A stretch of DNA of 34,826 nt, taken from contig JAHEHN010000036.1 in NCBI GenBank assembly GCA_024644515.1, forward strand, positions 1-34,826, given 5' to 3'. The stretch comes from Gammaproteobacteria bacterium. GTDB lineage: Bacteria; Pseudomonadota; Gammaproteobacteria; Pseudomonadales; Pseudohongiellaceae. The notes under the pieces were generated by a model. It saw nothing but the letters and a program-made list of their open reading frames with translations. It did no database searches and had not been told where the DNA came from. Shown here piece by piece: positions 9,594-18,450 of the stretch (positions are counted from its first letter, which is position 1; every line of letters starts with the position of its first letter). Both the position numbers and the translations under genes were made by a program.

Positions 9594-11609
9594 ATGATTC
9601 TTGGTGTAGATACAGGTGGTACTTTCACCGACTTCGTGTTGTTTGCCAGCCCGTCCAGCGAAGGCACCAGCAAAGCTTCAGAACTCAGAACCCACAAAGT
9701 ACTGTCCACCCCCGGCGCGCCGGAGCAGGCCATTCTACAGGGGATCGAGGAAATGGGTCTAGCCGGGGACGTGCGCAATGGCCAGGTAAAAATTGTACAT
9801 GGCAGTACCGTGGCAACCAATGCCGCACTGGAAGGCAAGGGTGTTAAAACCGCCTTCATTACCAACACCGGTTTCGCTGATATTCTGACTATTGCCCGGC
9901 AGACACGTCCACATCTGTACCGCCTGCAGTCACCTCCGATTCCTGCCCCGGTATCTAGAGAGTTATGTCTTGAAGCCGACGGCCGCATGGATTCTCATGG
10001 CCAGGAACTCGAGCCTCTCAACCATGAGAGTCTGAACGCACTTCTGCAAAGCCTGCAGCAGCAAAAACCCGATGCAGTGGCAATATCATTGCTGTTTTCC
10101 TTCCTCAATCCAGACCATGAGCAAGCCGTCGCCAGTTTTCTTGAGGATAAGCTGGATTACGCCCCCTTTATCACCAGTTCCTTTGAGATCCTCCCCGAAT
10201 ACCGGGAATATGAACGCGGTATTGCAACCTGGCTTAATGCTACCCTCGGCCCGCTGGTTAGTGAGTACCTGCTTCGGCTTAAAGCAGGTACACAGCCATC
10301 CAGGCTTTCTGTCATGCAGTCTTCGGGGGGCACTATTGATGCTCAACAGGCCTCACGCAAGTCGGTAAACCTGCTGCTTTCAGGTCCTGCCGGGGGTCTG
10401 GCGGCCGCCAGTTTTCTATCCAGACTCACCCAACAAAAGCGATTACTCACTTTTGATATGGGTGGCACCTCTAGTGACGTTGCCTTACTTAATGGGGAGA
10501 TAAACTTAACCACAGAGGGCCGTATCGGTGAATACCCGGTCGCTGTTCCCATGGTCGATATGCACACCATTGGCGCCGGTGGCGGCTCGGTAGCAATGGT
10601 TGATGCGGGCGGATTATTACAGGTAGGTCCGCAGTCTGCCGGAGCCACCCCCGGGCCAGCCTGCTATGGCCAGGGCGGCACTCTTGCTACGGTGACAGAT
10701 GCCAACCTGGTATTAGGCAGAATCCGTGCCGATGCTTTTCTTGGGGGCTCAATGGCCCTTGATATTGCGGCGTCCAGAGCTGTCATTCAGCCCCTTGCCA
10801 ACGCATTATCATTAAGCTTGGAAGAAACCGCGTCAGGCATTATCAGGGTTGCCAATGAGCATATGGCAAGGGCACTGAGGGTCATTTCGGTTGCCCGCGG
10901 ACACGATCCAAAAACCTTCAGATTATGCTGTTTTGGTGGCGCCGGGGGGCTGCATATCTGCGCTCTGGCGGAAGCCATGGGCATGAATAGCGCAATGGTT
11001 CCTGTGCATGCCGGGGTTTTATCCGCTATGGGAATGTTTCTGGCGCCAGTGGAACGTCAGCTTTCCCGGACACATCAGGTGTTACTTGACGAACTTGACC
11101 CCCTGGAAAGTGACGATATTTTCGAAAAAATGGCTGCTCAAGGGCTTCAGGAACTGGCGGAAGAGGGGGTTAGCGCGGAAAACACCCACCTGGAACGCCG
11201 GGCTGAGCTGCGTTATCAGGGACAATCGACCAGTCTGACCATTCCATGGACTAGCGTCAATGAGACCCGTGAACAGTTTCACAATGCTCATCAACAGCGA
11301 TACGGACACAGGCTGGACAGCCCGCTGGAACTGGTGAATTTGCGTTTGAGTATGCGCGAGATTAAAGAGGCTCCGATACTTGAAACCAGTCTCAGGCCTG
11401 ACCTGAATAGCGCAATTTCCAGCAAAGCCACTATTTACGGGATGGAACAGGCTGTTCCGGTGGTGCATCGCGCGCAGCTGGGTTCTGGAAACAGCGTCTC
11501 GGGGCCCGCACTGCTGGTGGAAACCAATGCCACCACCTGGCTGGCACCAACATGGCGCGCAACCTGTGATCCATATGGCAACCTTATGCTGGAAAGAAAC
11601 CCCGACTGA
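9594..11609 (+). CDS. Hydantoinase A / 5-oxoprolinase-type ATP-dependent amidohydrolase subunit
   Basis: The 671-residue protein is a HyuA-like member of the hydantoinase/oxoprolinase family. It opens with the nucleotide-binding motif GVDTGGTFTDFVLF, followed by VHGSTVATNAALEGKG. The second half-domain carries LLTFDMGGTSSDVALL, MVDMHTIGAGGGSVA and GGAGGLHICALAEAMGM. Such proteins use ATP to open cyclic amides such as hydantoins or 5-oxoproline, usually with a HyuB partner encoded next door. No HyuB gene is present on either side here, so the partner is elsewhere or the enzyme works alone. The C-terminal region is slightly short compared with N-methylhydantoinase A. The substrate cannot be assigned. 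Confidence 0.9.
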   Translation: MILGVDTGGTFTDFVLFASPSSEGTSKASELRTHKVLSTPGAPEQAILQGIEEMGLAGDVRNGQVKIVHGSTVATNAALEGKGVKTAFITNTGFADILTIARQTRPHLYRLQSPPIPAPVSRELCLEADGRMDSHGQELEPLNHESLNALLQSLQQQKPDAVAISLLFSFLNPDHEQAVASFLEDKLDYAPFITSSFEILPEYREYERGIATWLNATLGPLVSEYLLRLKAGTQPSRLSVMQSSGGTIDAQQASRKSVNLLLSGPAGGLAAASFLSRLTQQKRLLTFDMGGTSSDVALLNGEINLTTEGRIGEYPVAVPMVDMHTIGAGGGSVAMVDAGGLLQVGPQSAGATPGPACYGQGGTLATVTDANLVLGRIRADAFLGGSMALDIAASRAVIQPLANALSLSLEETASGIIRVANEHMARALRVISVARGHDPKTFRLCCFGGAGGLHICALAEAMGMNSAMVPVHAGVLSAMGMFLAPVERQLSRTHQVLLDELDPLESDDIFEKMAAQGLQELAEEGVSAENTHLERRAELRYQGQSTSLTIPWTSVNETREQFHNAHQQRYGHRLDSPLELVNLRLSMREIKEAPILETSLRPDLNSAISSKATIYGMEQAVPVVHRAQLGSGNSVSGPALLVETNATTWLAPTWRATCDPYGNLMLERNPD

Positions 11610-11959
11610 GAAAGCTAATATTCTTGAGCAGCACACTCACACTGGCGCTGGTTTCGCAGTATTTTCAGGTAATTTTCCCTTGTTTGTGCCGGTCATATAG
11701 CCAAAGCAGGTAGCCGGGCACGATTAAGTGCAGATTCAGCATACCAATGACAGAATTCAATACTAATCCTGAAACAGGATTTTGCCGTAAAACGGTTGAC
11801 CTGAGTGCACTGAAGTCGCACGATAACTGGTTCCGGTTATATCCCAGTAGAGTTTTTTCAGACGAAACAGGGTAGTGACGAATTATTACTGGAAACTTTT
11901 TGTCAAAGCACTGGAAAACTATTCATAGACGATAAGACAATATTGAAAGAGCAGGCCAC
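11610..11959. other. 350-base intergenic region before the envelope cluster
   Basis: I see no convincing protein-coding frame or RNA gene here. One perfect hairpin lies at 11765-11781. A TTGACC near 11795 has no convincing -10 box at the right distance. Given its position, the region probably ends the hydantoinase transcript and holds the promoter of the polyserine lipoprotein gene. Confidence 0.5.
11765..11781 (+). terminator. Weak hairpin, possible terminator after the hydantoinase-type gene
   Basis: AATCCTG and CAGGATT form a perfect 7-bp stem with an AAA loop, followed by TT and then GCCG. The stem is modest and the T run short, and it lies about 155 bases after the stop codon, so the terminator call is tentative. 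Confidence 0.3.
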
Positions 11960-13114
11960 ATGGCAAGATCAAGTAAGAAGACCATAATGCAGAAATTCAT
12001 CTCACCTTTATTGCCGGTGGCGCTGGGCGCGTCATTGTTGATCATTGCCGGTTGTCAGAGCACCTCCAGTTCCAGCTCATCATCCCCCAGTATGCCCAGC
12101 TCATCTTCATCTTCTTCCAGTAGTAGCGCTCCTCCAAGCAGGCCAAGCTCGTCCTCGAGCAGCAGCGCTTCATCCAGCAGCAGCTCATCTTCAAGCAGCA
12201 GCTCACCCAGCAGCACCAGCTCTTCGTCCAGTATGCCGGGTAGTTCCCCGGGTATGCCAGGCTCGCCAGGCTTGCCTACTATCAGCAGCAATAGCGGCAA
12301 CCAGGGCAGCGACAGCCAGTCTTCCCAGAGCCAGCAAAGCGGGACAGAAGGCAGCAATTCATCCTCTTCGAATGGTGGCATTGAGTCCTTACCCCAGGTT
12401 GCGGGCAGTCAGGGATCCTCTGGCAGTGATCAGGCTGCTGATAGCGGCCTTGAAAATAACGGTGCCAGCGGCGAGCAAAGTGGTAGCCAGACGGGGGGGC
12501 AGACTGGCTCTCAAAATGGCGGCCAAAGCAGTCAGGGCCAGCAAGCTGGTGCTGATGGCGGCTTCGACGGCAATTCGACAGCTGGAGCAGGAGGTTCGGC
12601 TGGTGGTGGCCAGACCAATGGCGATGATCCTTTTGCAGATCTTTCCGCCGGTCGGGGTCAGGTGATGACGGCTTCTGAGCGCCGCGCAGCTTTGGACGCA
12701 AGACTTAATGAAGGATTTGCTGAATTTGACGGTATGATTCTCGGTGAACGCGAGCGCGCGCAATCTGAAGCCGATGAAGCTGGCAGCGGCGTCATGTCTG
12801 GTGGTGGTTCCGGCGGTGGTGGCGCTGATGGCGGCGGTGAAGGCAGCAGTGCCAGTGGCCCTATTGTGATTGCTTCAGCTCCCCCAGGCTCAACCGGTGG
12901 TGGTGTTATGCCTGCTGGTAATGCCAGTCGACAGGGCGATTTTTCCAACAACAATCAGCCCGAAACCTTTCCGGTACCCGAAGATATTCCAAACGGCAAC
13001 AATGATGATGTTGTAGCCAGACAGTTACGGGAAGCTGCCATGACAGAACCCGATCCTGAATTGCGGGAAAAACTCTGGGATGAGTACCGGGCTTATACCG
13101 GTGTTGGCCAGTAA
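11960..13114 (+). CDS. Polyserine lipoprotein of unknown function
   Basis: 384 residues. A signal peptide with lipobox LIIAGC puts the lipidated Cys at 32. Residue +2 is Gln, so outer-membrane sorting is expected. Residues 33-92 are almost pure serine with Pro and Met, then come a Gly/Ser/Gln/Asn-rich stretch (about 100-215), a predicted helical segment (ASERRAALDARLNEGFAEFD, about 233-252), a Gly-rich stretch, and a conserved-looking acidic tail with VPEDIPNGNNDD and ARQLREAAMTEPDPELREKL. The second Met, nine codons in, would give a more usual 22-residue signal peptide. Polyserine linkers are known from secreted and surface proteins of Cellvibrio-like marine bacteria. It is the first gene of the envelope cluster, 121 bases before the next. 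Confidence 0.85.
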   Translation: MARSSKKTIMQKFISPLLPVALGASLLIIAGCQSTSSSSSSSPSMPSSSSSSSSSSAPPSRPSSSSSSSASSSSSSSSSSSSPSSTSSSSSMPGSSPGMPGSPGLPTISSNSGNQGSDSQSSQSQQSGTEGSNSSSSNGGIESLPQVAGSQGSSGSDQAADSGLENNGASGEQSGSQTGGQTGSQNGGQSSQGQQAGADGGFDGNSTAGAGGSAGGGQTNGDDPFADLSAGRGQVMTASERRAALDARLNEGFAEFDGMILGERERAQSEADEAGSGVMSGGGSGGGGADGGGEGSSASGPIVIASAPPGSTGGGVMPAGNASRQGDFSNNNQPETFPVPEDIPNGNNDDVVARQLREAAMTEPDPELREKLWDEYRAYTGVGQ

Positions 13115-13235
13115 CTCGGGGTTGAATAATAATGTTGAATCCCAAAACATGGTCACATACGTATCACAATTTGAACTTGATAATTTTGGTGACTCATTTG
13201 GTAACTATTGAAAAAATAATGAAAGGAATCCGGTT

Positions 13236-14429
13236 ATGTTAGGAAAGTTTAGACCACTATTCTTTTTATTACTGATGGCAGGTGTCAGCGCCTGTTCTAC
13301 TCAGACGGTGAAAAGCACATCATTCACCCCGATCAAGTCAGATAGTGACGGGGTTGTTGAGGAAGAGCTTCTGGACATTGGCATTGGCATTTTCCAGCCT
13401 GGTCTGGATGATATTCCGCGTAACCGGGAAGAATTAACCTTTTCCGATGTGCGCATGGCAGAAACCTACTTTGCCTCATACCATCTTGCCAGTGCCTTGC
13501 AAAATAGCGGTAACTGGGGAGTTGTCAGGGTTGTACCAGGCGATCTGTCCAGCAGTGATCTGGCTATTACCGGCACTATCCTGCAGTCTGACGGAGAAAC
13601 CATGCGCCTGCAGGTCAATGTAAAAGACTCCACAGGAGCAACCTGGATCAATAAGGAATATGAGGAAGTTGTCAGTAAATACAGCTATGACCCGCGTATG
13701 CGACGAAGTGAAGATGCGTTTCAGGGGCTCTTCAACAAGATTGCCAATGACCTGCTTGCTTATAAACAGCGCAATATCAGTCGCGAGGAAGTATTAAATA
13801 TCAGGACAGTTTCCCAGATTCAGTTTGCCCGCGATTTTGCCCCGCAGATTTTCGACGATTATCTGGAAGAAGATCGTGACGGCATTCTTCAGGTCACACG
13901 CTTGCCTGCAGAAAATGACCCTGTCATAAACCGTATCGAGGATATTCGCGAAAGGGACTATCTCTATGTGGATGCCCTCCAGGATTACTATTCCAACTTT
14001 GTGCGCCAGATGGAATCGCCCTATACCGAGTACCGCCGCATGAGTTATGAAGAAGTGATGAAAATGGACCGGCTTGCGGCCGATGCGAGGCGTAATATGA
14101 TCATGGGTGTGGCAGCCATAATTGGTGGAATAGCGGCCACTCAAAGTAATAATGCCGCAGCTTATTATTCCTCACCGGTAATTATTGCCAGCGGTGGCTG
14201 GCTCATAAAAGATGCTTTCAGCAAGGGTGATGAGCGGCAAATGCATGTGGAAGCCCTGGCTGAACTTGGTAATTCTCTAGAGATGGAAATTGCGCCACAG
14301 ACTATCGAACTGGAACAGCGCACTATCACGCTTTCCGGCTCGATTGAAGCCCAGTATGAACAATGGCGTGAACTGCTCGCGGATATTTATGCCAATGATA
14401 TCGGGGAGGCCACAAGCTCGGATTTATAG
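13236..14429 (+). CDS. Envelope lipoprotein of unknown function with a hydrophobic glycine-rich segment
   Basis: 397 residues. A good ribosome site (AAGGA) precedes the ATG. The signal peptide ends in a lipobox-like GVSAC (Cys20), with Ser at +2. Residues about 45-180 look like an alpha/beta domain that repeats, in sequence style, periplasmic domains of TolB-N or CsgG-like lipoproteins (ITGTILQSDGETMRLQVNVK), but I cannot assign a family. Residues 286-325 form a Gly/Ala-rich hydrophobic stretch (IMGVAAIIGGIAATQ) that could be a membrane-inserting or glycine-zipper segment. The C-terminus is again polar, with QTIELEQRTITLSGSIEAQY. It precedes the TPR gene by 55 bases. Confidence 0.82.
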   Translation: MLGKFRPLFFLLLMAGVSACSTQTVKSTSFTPIKSDSDGVVEEELLDIGIGIFQPGLDDIPRNREELTFSDVRMAETYFASYHLASALQNSGNWGVVRVVPGDLSSSDLAITGTILQSDGETMRLQVNVKDSTGATWINKEYEEVVSKYSYDPRMRRSEDAFQGLFNKIANDLLAYKQRNISREEVLNIRTVSQIQFARDFAPQIFDDYLEEDRDGILQVTRLPAENDPVINRIEDIRERDYLYVDALQDYYSNFVRQMESPYTEYRRMSYEEVMKMDRLAADARRNMIMGVAAIIGGIAATQSNNAAAYYSSPVIIASGGWLIKDAFSKGDERQMHVEALAELGNSLEMEIAPQTIELEQRTITLSGSIEAQYEQWRELLADIYANDIGEATSSDL

Positions 14430-14484
14430 TGAGCAAAATGCCGTCCAGGATCAGGGCTAATTCACTATTCAAGAGCAGCACGCC

Positions 14485-16041
14485 ATGGCTGATTCAGATT
14501 TTGACAATATCACACCTGCAGATATCAACCTGACGGGAAAGTCTGCGCCTCCAGAAGCAGCGGGTGGCACTGCTGCGTCGCCACTGGGCTTTGAGGAAAT
14601 TCGTCGCAGTGATGAGGAAAAAAAGAAACAGTCCAAAATCCTTGGCGGCATTTTCTTTTTATTACTGGTGCTGGTGGCCGGCGTTATTTTTGTGCTGCCA
14701 CGCCTGATTACACCGCCGGATCCCTCTACCAGCAGTGTAGTAGTGGTGAATACACCTTCAAATACCGCCGCTGCCGTAAATTCTGTCGCCCCGTTTGAAG
14801 AAGCGCAAAAATTACGACAACGGGAAACCGCGCAGAATATTCTGGCTGAACTGCTCGATCTGCAGGAATCACTGGAAGAAAAAGAAGTTGAGACCTGGGC
14901 TGAAACCGATATCAAAAGCGTTTTTGCATTGGCCGGCGAGGGCGATGCAGCCTATCAGAGCCAGGACTTTATCGGCGCTGCCACTTTCTATCAGCAAGGG
15001 CTGGAAATACTGACCAGGCTGGATATCAGCCTGCCGGATGTGTTCGATCGTTATCTGGCCACTGGTGAGCAGGCCATTCTGGATGACGATCCTGCTCTGG
15101 CTGAAGAGTCTTTCAGTATTGCCATCTTAATTAATCCAGATAGTGCCGACGCGGTAAATGGTTATGATCGCGCCCAGATACTTACTGAAGTACTTGATGT
15201 TATAGCACAGGGCCGACTGTCACATGATGCTGGTGAATTTGAAAGTGCGCGCGAATTTTACCGTCAGGCTTTGGCAATTGACCCGGTCCATGTTGGTGCC
15301 GCTGCCCTGCTTGAACAGGTTAATACTGATATCCTAGATCGTGACTTTTCTGCCGCCATGTCGCAGGGGTTCAGCGCGCTGGCGTCCAATGCACCGGAAG
15401 CTGCCGAAACATCGTTTAGACAGGCACTGGCGTTGAAACCCCAGTCCCCCGAAGCCCAATCCGCGCTGGAGCAGACTATTGACCAGATGACCCTGAGCGC
15501 AATCAACATTCATCTTGACGCCGCCAACGCATTTGAAAATCAGGAGCAGTGGCAGCAAGCACTGGCTGAATATAATGAAGCGCTTGCTATTGACGAAAAT
15601 GTGGTCTCGGCACGCGAAGGGAAAAGCCGTGCCAATAGCCGCAACAATCTGGATAACTATCTGGAAACTATCAACAACGATCCACTGCGCCTTGCAGAAA
15701 ATGCCGTTTATGAACAAGCTGTTGGTATCTACAACGAAGCCGTTAAAATTGATGGTAACTGGCCAAGATTGAACGCTCAGTTAAATACTCTGCGAAATTT
15801 CATTCAGCGTGCCACCGAACCTGTCGAAGTAATATTGCAGTCTGATGCGCTTACAGATGTCACTGTTTATCAGGTTGGAAGTCTTGGTCAATTTACCCGC
15901 CATACGCTTAGCCTTGAACCCGGATCCTATGTGGCAGTAGGTATCAGGGAGGGATTTCGTGATGTCAGGGAAGAGTTTATTGTGGGTTTTGATGGCAAGT
16001 CACCAGTCATCACCGTGCAGTGTGTTGAAGAAATACTGTAA
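14485..16041 (+). CDS. Single-pass membrane protein with periplasmic TPR repeats and a PEGA-like tail
   Basis: 518 residues. The cytoplasmic N-terminus is acidic/polar and ends in KKKQSK, followed by one membrane helix at 52-72, so the rest should be periplasmic by the positive-inside rule. Residues about 150-430 contain several TPR-like helix pairs, for example EGDAAYQSQDFIGAATFYQQ, GEFESAREFYRQALAIDP, APEAAETSFRQALALKP and QWQQALAEYNEALAID. The final 75 residues (VEVILQSDALTDVTVYQVG, then LEPGSYVAVGIREGFRDVRE) read as a PEGA-like beta domain. TPRs usually serve as a protein scaffold, here probably for the neighbouring envelope proteins. The gap to the next gene is 24 bases. Confidence 0.87.
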   Translation: MADSDFDNITPADINLTGKSAPPEAAGGTAASPLGFEEIRRSDEEKKKQSKILGGIFFLLLVLVAGVIFVLPRLITPPDPSTSSVVVVNTPSNTAAAVNSVAPFEEAQKLRQRETAQNILAELLDLQESLEEKEVETWAETDIKSVFALAGEGDAAYQSQDFIGAATFYQQGLEILTRLDISLPDVFDRYLATGEQAILDDDPALAEESFSIAILINPDSADAVNGYDRAQILTEVLDVIAQGRLSHDAGEFESAREFYRQALAIDPVHVGAAALLEQVNTDILDRDFSAAMSQGFSALASNAPEAAETSFRQALALKPQSPEAQSALEQTIDQMTLSAINIHLDAANAFENQEQWQQALAEYNEALAIDENVVSAREGKSRANSRNNLDNYLETINNDPLRLAENAVYEQAVGIYNEAVKIDGNWPRLNAQLNTLRNFIQRATEPVEVILQSDALTDVTVYQVGSLGQFTRHTLSLEPGSYVAVGIREGFRDVREEFIVGFDGKSPVITVQCVEEIL

Positions 16042-16065
16042 TCATTATCAAGAGCTGATAACCAG

Positions 16066-18165
16066 ATGTCTGACGACAACATCAAGAATCATTTGAGCAA
16101 TACCAACGGAAATCAAAATCTGGAAGAACCCATCCAGCCGATTGATTTTACTCCTGTCGGTCAAACCTCAAAAAAATTCAGCTTAAAGCTTAGTCCGGTC
16201 AAAGTTATCCTCTCTGCTTTTTTCCTTATATTTGCCAGTGCAGCATGGTTTGTACTTTCGGCGAAATCTGTTTATCTGGATGTCACACCGGCAGCCAGCA
16301 TCGTTAATGTCGAAAGCCCCCTGGCAATAAAAATCGGCCCGCGCTTTCTGGTTCTCAAGGGTGACCTTCCGGTCACGGTAACAGCCGAAGGTTATTATCC
16401 CCTGGACACCGACCTCACTGTTACTGATCAACAGGCACAAACCTTTGTCATCAACATGCAGCCACTTCCGGGCTTTTTAACTTTGAACAGTGGCAATATT
16501 AATGGCGCGCAGGTTTTTATTGATGGCCAGATGGCAGGAGAAACGCCGTTGACGGATTTCGAAGTAGCCGCGGGTGATCATATTGTTTCCGTCACACTGG
16601 ATCGATACCAGGCGTTTGAAACAGCCATTTTTATGGAAGGGCGACAAACAAAACAACGCCTGGATATTGAATTGTTACCGGCCTGGGCTGAAGTCTCAAT
16701 TAATACCCGCCCTGCCGGCGCAGTAGTTTCTGTCGATGGTCAGGATCGCGGGCAAACACCGCTGGTGGCAGAAATTCTCGAAGGGGAGCATGAAATTCTG
16801 GTGAAGCTACCCGCTCACAAAGTATGGACAGAAAATATAGCGGTGATTGCAAGACAGACGATGACCTTGCCGTTAATCGAGCTGGAACAGGCCGACGGAC
16901 TGGTTCTACTGCAATCAAGCCCCAGTAATGCCAATGTCACCATGGATGGTGTGTTTCAGGGACAAACACCACTTGAAATCATCGTGCCACCCGGCACTAC
17001 TCATGAGCTTTCCTTTTTCCTTAATGGCTATCAGGAAACCCGGCGCTCCTTTACAACCCGTCCCGAAGAAGAAATCTCCTTGCAGGTCAATCTTGACCCT
17101 ATTTTCAGCTCTGTAGAAATCAGCGCTATACCCGCAGACGCAGAACTTTATGTGAATGGAGAATTACAGGGTAATGCCAACCAGACCATTGAGCTGCTTG
17201 CCGCTACCCAGCTACTTGAAATCAAACGCGATGGATACGTTACTTTTGAAACCGATTTTGTTTCCCGACCCGGTCTGGAACAAAAACTGGATGTCCGCCT
17301 GAAGACACTTGAAGAGCAACGTCTGGAATCAATCAAGCCCTTTATCACCAATGCTGTCGGGCAATCCATGAAACTGATTTATCCAGGTACCTTCCAGATG
17401 GGGGCCTCGAGAAGGGAGCCGGGGCGTCAGGCCAATGAGGTGCTGCGTCACGTAAATCTGACTCGCCCTTTTTATCTTTCCCTGATGGAAGTCAACAATA
17501 GCCAGTTTGCGCGCTTCGACAAGGAGCATTCTTCCGGCGTAATTGAAGGCAGAACCTTGAGCAATAACAACCAGCCCGTAGTCAGGGTGACCTGGGATCA
17601 GGCCGCCTTTTTCTGTAACTGGTTGAGTATCGAGGAAGGGCTCGAGCCTTTTTACCTTGAAGAAAACGGTAAAATTAGTGGCTTCAATCCTGCCAGTATC
17701 GGTTACAGACTCCCTACAGAAGCTGAATGGGCATGGGCAGCAAGAGTCGATAATGATCCAAACAGCCTGCTCAAATTCCCATGGGGCCCAGAGTTACCCC
17801 CGCCAGCCAATCATGGAAATTATGCTGATATCTCCGCTGGTGTTTTCCTGGGCAGGATTATTGCCAACTACAATGATGGTTATCTGGGCACAGCGCCGGT
17901 GGGGAGTTTTGCACCTAAAAGTAACGGATTTTTTGATATGGGTGGCAACGCTGCAGAATGGGTACATGATTATTACGGCTCAAGTGGCCAGATTGGTACT
18001 GCCATGGAAACAGACCCCCTGGGTCCGGTACAGGGGACCTATCATGTAATCAGAGGCTCAAGCTGGGCTCACGGCACGATTACAGAATTGAGACTCAGCT
18101 TTCGCGACTACAATAATGAGTCCCGTGATGATGTCGGTTTCAGAGTCGCACGCTATCTTGAGTAA
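16066..18165 (+). CDS. Membrane-anchored PEGA-repeat protein with a C-terminal SUMF1/FGE-like domain
   Basis: 699 residues: polar cytoplasmic N-terminus, membrane helix at 45-65, then about four PEGA repeats (about 137-204, 208-272, 279-343, 348-412) marked by motifs such as VFIDGQMAGETPL, VSVDGQDRGQTPL and VTMDGVFQGQTPL. A sulfatase-modifying-factor/FGE-like domain follows (about 430-697), with YPGTFQMGAS, YRLPTEAEWAWAAR, GFFDMGGNAAEWVHDYY, VIRGSSW and DDVGFRVAR. The catalytic cysteines of true formylglycine-generating enzymes are absent: the SSWAHG...LRLSFRDYN segment has no Cys. It is therefore probably a binding or structural module in the periplasm. It lies six bases before the next small gene. 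Confidence 0.92.
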   Translation: MSDDNIKNHLSNTNGNQNLEEPIQPIDFTPVGQTSKKFSLKLSPVKVILSAFFLIFASAAWFVLSAKSVYLDVTPAASIVNVESPLAIKIGPRFLVLKGDLPVTVTAEGYYPLDTDLTVTDQQAQTFVINMQPLPGFLTLNSGNINGAQVFIDGQMAGETPLTDFEVAAGDHIVSVTLDRYQAFETAIFMEGRQTKQRLDIELLPAWAEVSINTRPAGAVVSVDGQDRGQTPLVAEILEGEHEILVKLPAHKVWTENIAVIARQTMTLPLIELEQADGLVLLQSSPSNANVTMDGVFQGQTPLEIIVPPGTTHELSFFLNGYQETRRSFTTRPEEEISLQVNLDPIFSSVEISAIPADAELYVNGELQGNANQTIELLAATQLLEIKRDGYVTFETDFVSRPGLEQKLDVRLKTLEEQRLESIKPFITNAVGQSMKLIYPGTFQMGASRREPGRQANEVLRHVNLTRPFYLSLMEVNNSQFARFDKEHSSGVIEGRTLSNNNQPVVRVTWDQAAFFCNWLSIEEGLEPFYLEENGKISGFNPASIGYRLPTEAEWAWAARVDNDPNSLLKFPWGPELPPPANHGNYADISAGVFLGRIIANYNDGYLGTAPVGSFAPKSNGFFDMGGNAAEWVHDYYGSSGQIGTAMETDPLGPVQGTYHVIRGSSWAHGTITELRLSFRDYNNESRDDVGFRVARYLE

Positions 18166-18171
18166 TCAGCG

Positions 18172-18423
18172 ATGACCCATTACCAAAAATTGATGGCTCT
18201 TGTGGTTTTTTCCAGCCTGAGTGTTTATGCGGCTGAAAATGATGTGGCTGCCCCAGAGGAAGAACAGCAAACAGAAGTGGCAAGTGAAGACCCTGGTCGA
18301 CCACTGGAAGAAAATATAACTGAGCCCGATGGTGAAATTATTTTAGACGCGATAGATGAAAATTTTGTACCCAGTGAACAAATTACAGAAGACTTACCTG
18401 TCGCCTTTCCTATAGACATTTAA
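18172..18423 (+). CDS. Small acidic exported protein
   Basis: 83 residues. The N-terminus MTHYQKLMALVVFSSLSVYA is a signal peptide with a likely cut after VYA. The mature part of about 60 residues is strongly acidic and low in hydrophobics (EEEQQTEVASEDPGRP, DGEIILDAIDENFVP), with no cysteine and no known motif. It may be disordered. Tight packing (6 bases after the SUMF1 gene, 27 bases before the TolQ-like gene) supports it being a real operon member, perhaps an adaptor or regulator of the complex. Function unknown. Confidence 0.72.
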   Translation: MTHYQKLMALVVFSSLSVYAAENDVAAPEEEQQTEVASEDPGRPLEENITEPDGEIILDAIDENFVPSEQITEDLPVAFPIDI

Positions 18424-18450
18424 ATCCAGAAAACTGAACAAGGCATTTTT

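Noticed and set aside
10086-11636. Antisense open frames inside the hydantoinase-type gene and other GC-richer genes
   Set aside because: They mirror a strongly supported coding frame and show no family features.
12045-12763. Long alternative frames within the polyserine gene on both strands
   Set aside because: They are by-products of the repetitive AGC/TCN codons. The lipoprotein frame has a signal peptide and a sensible C-terminus.
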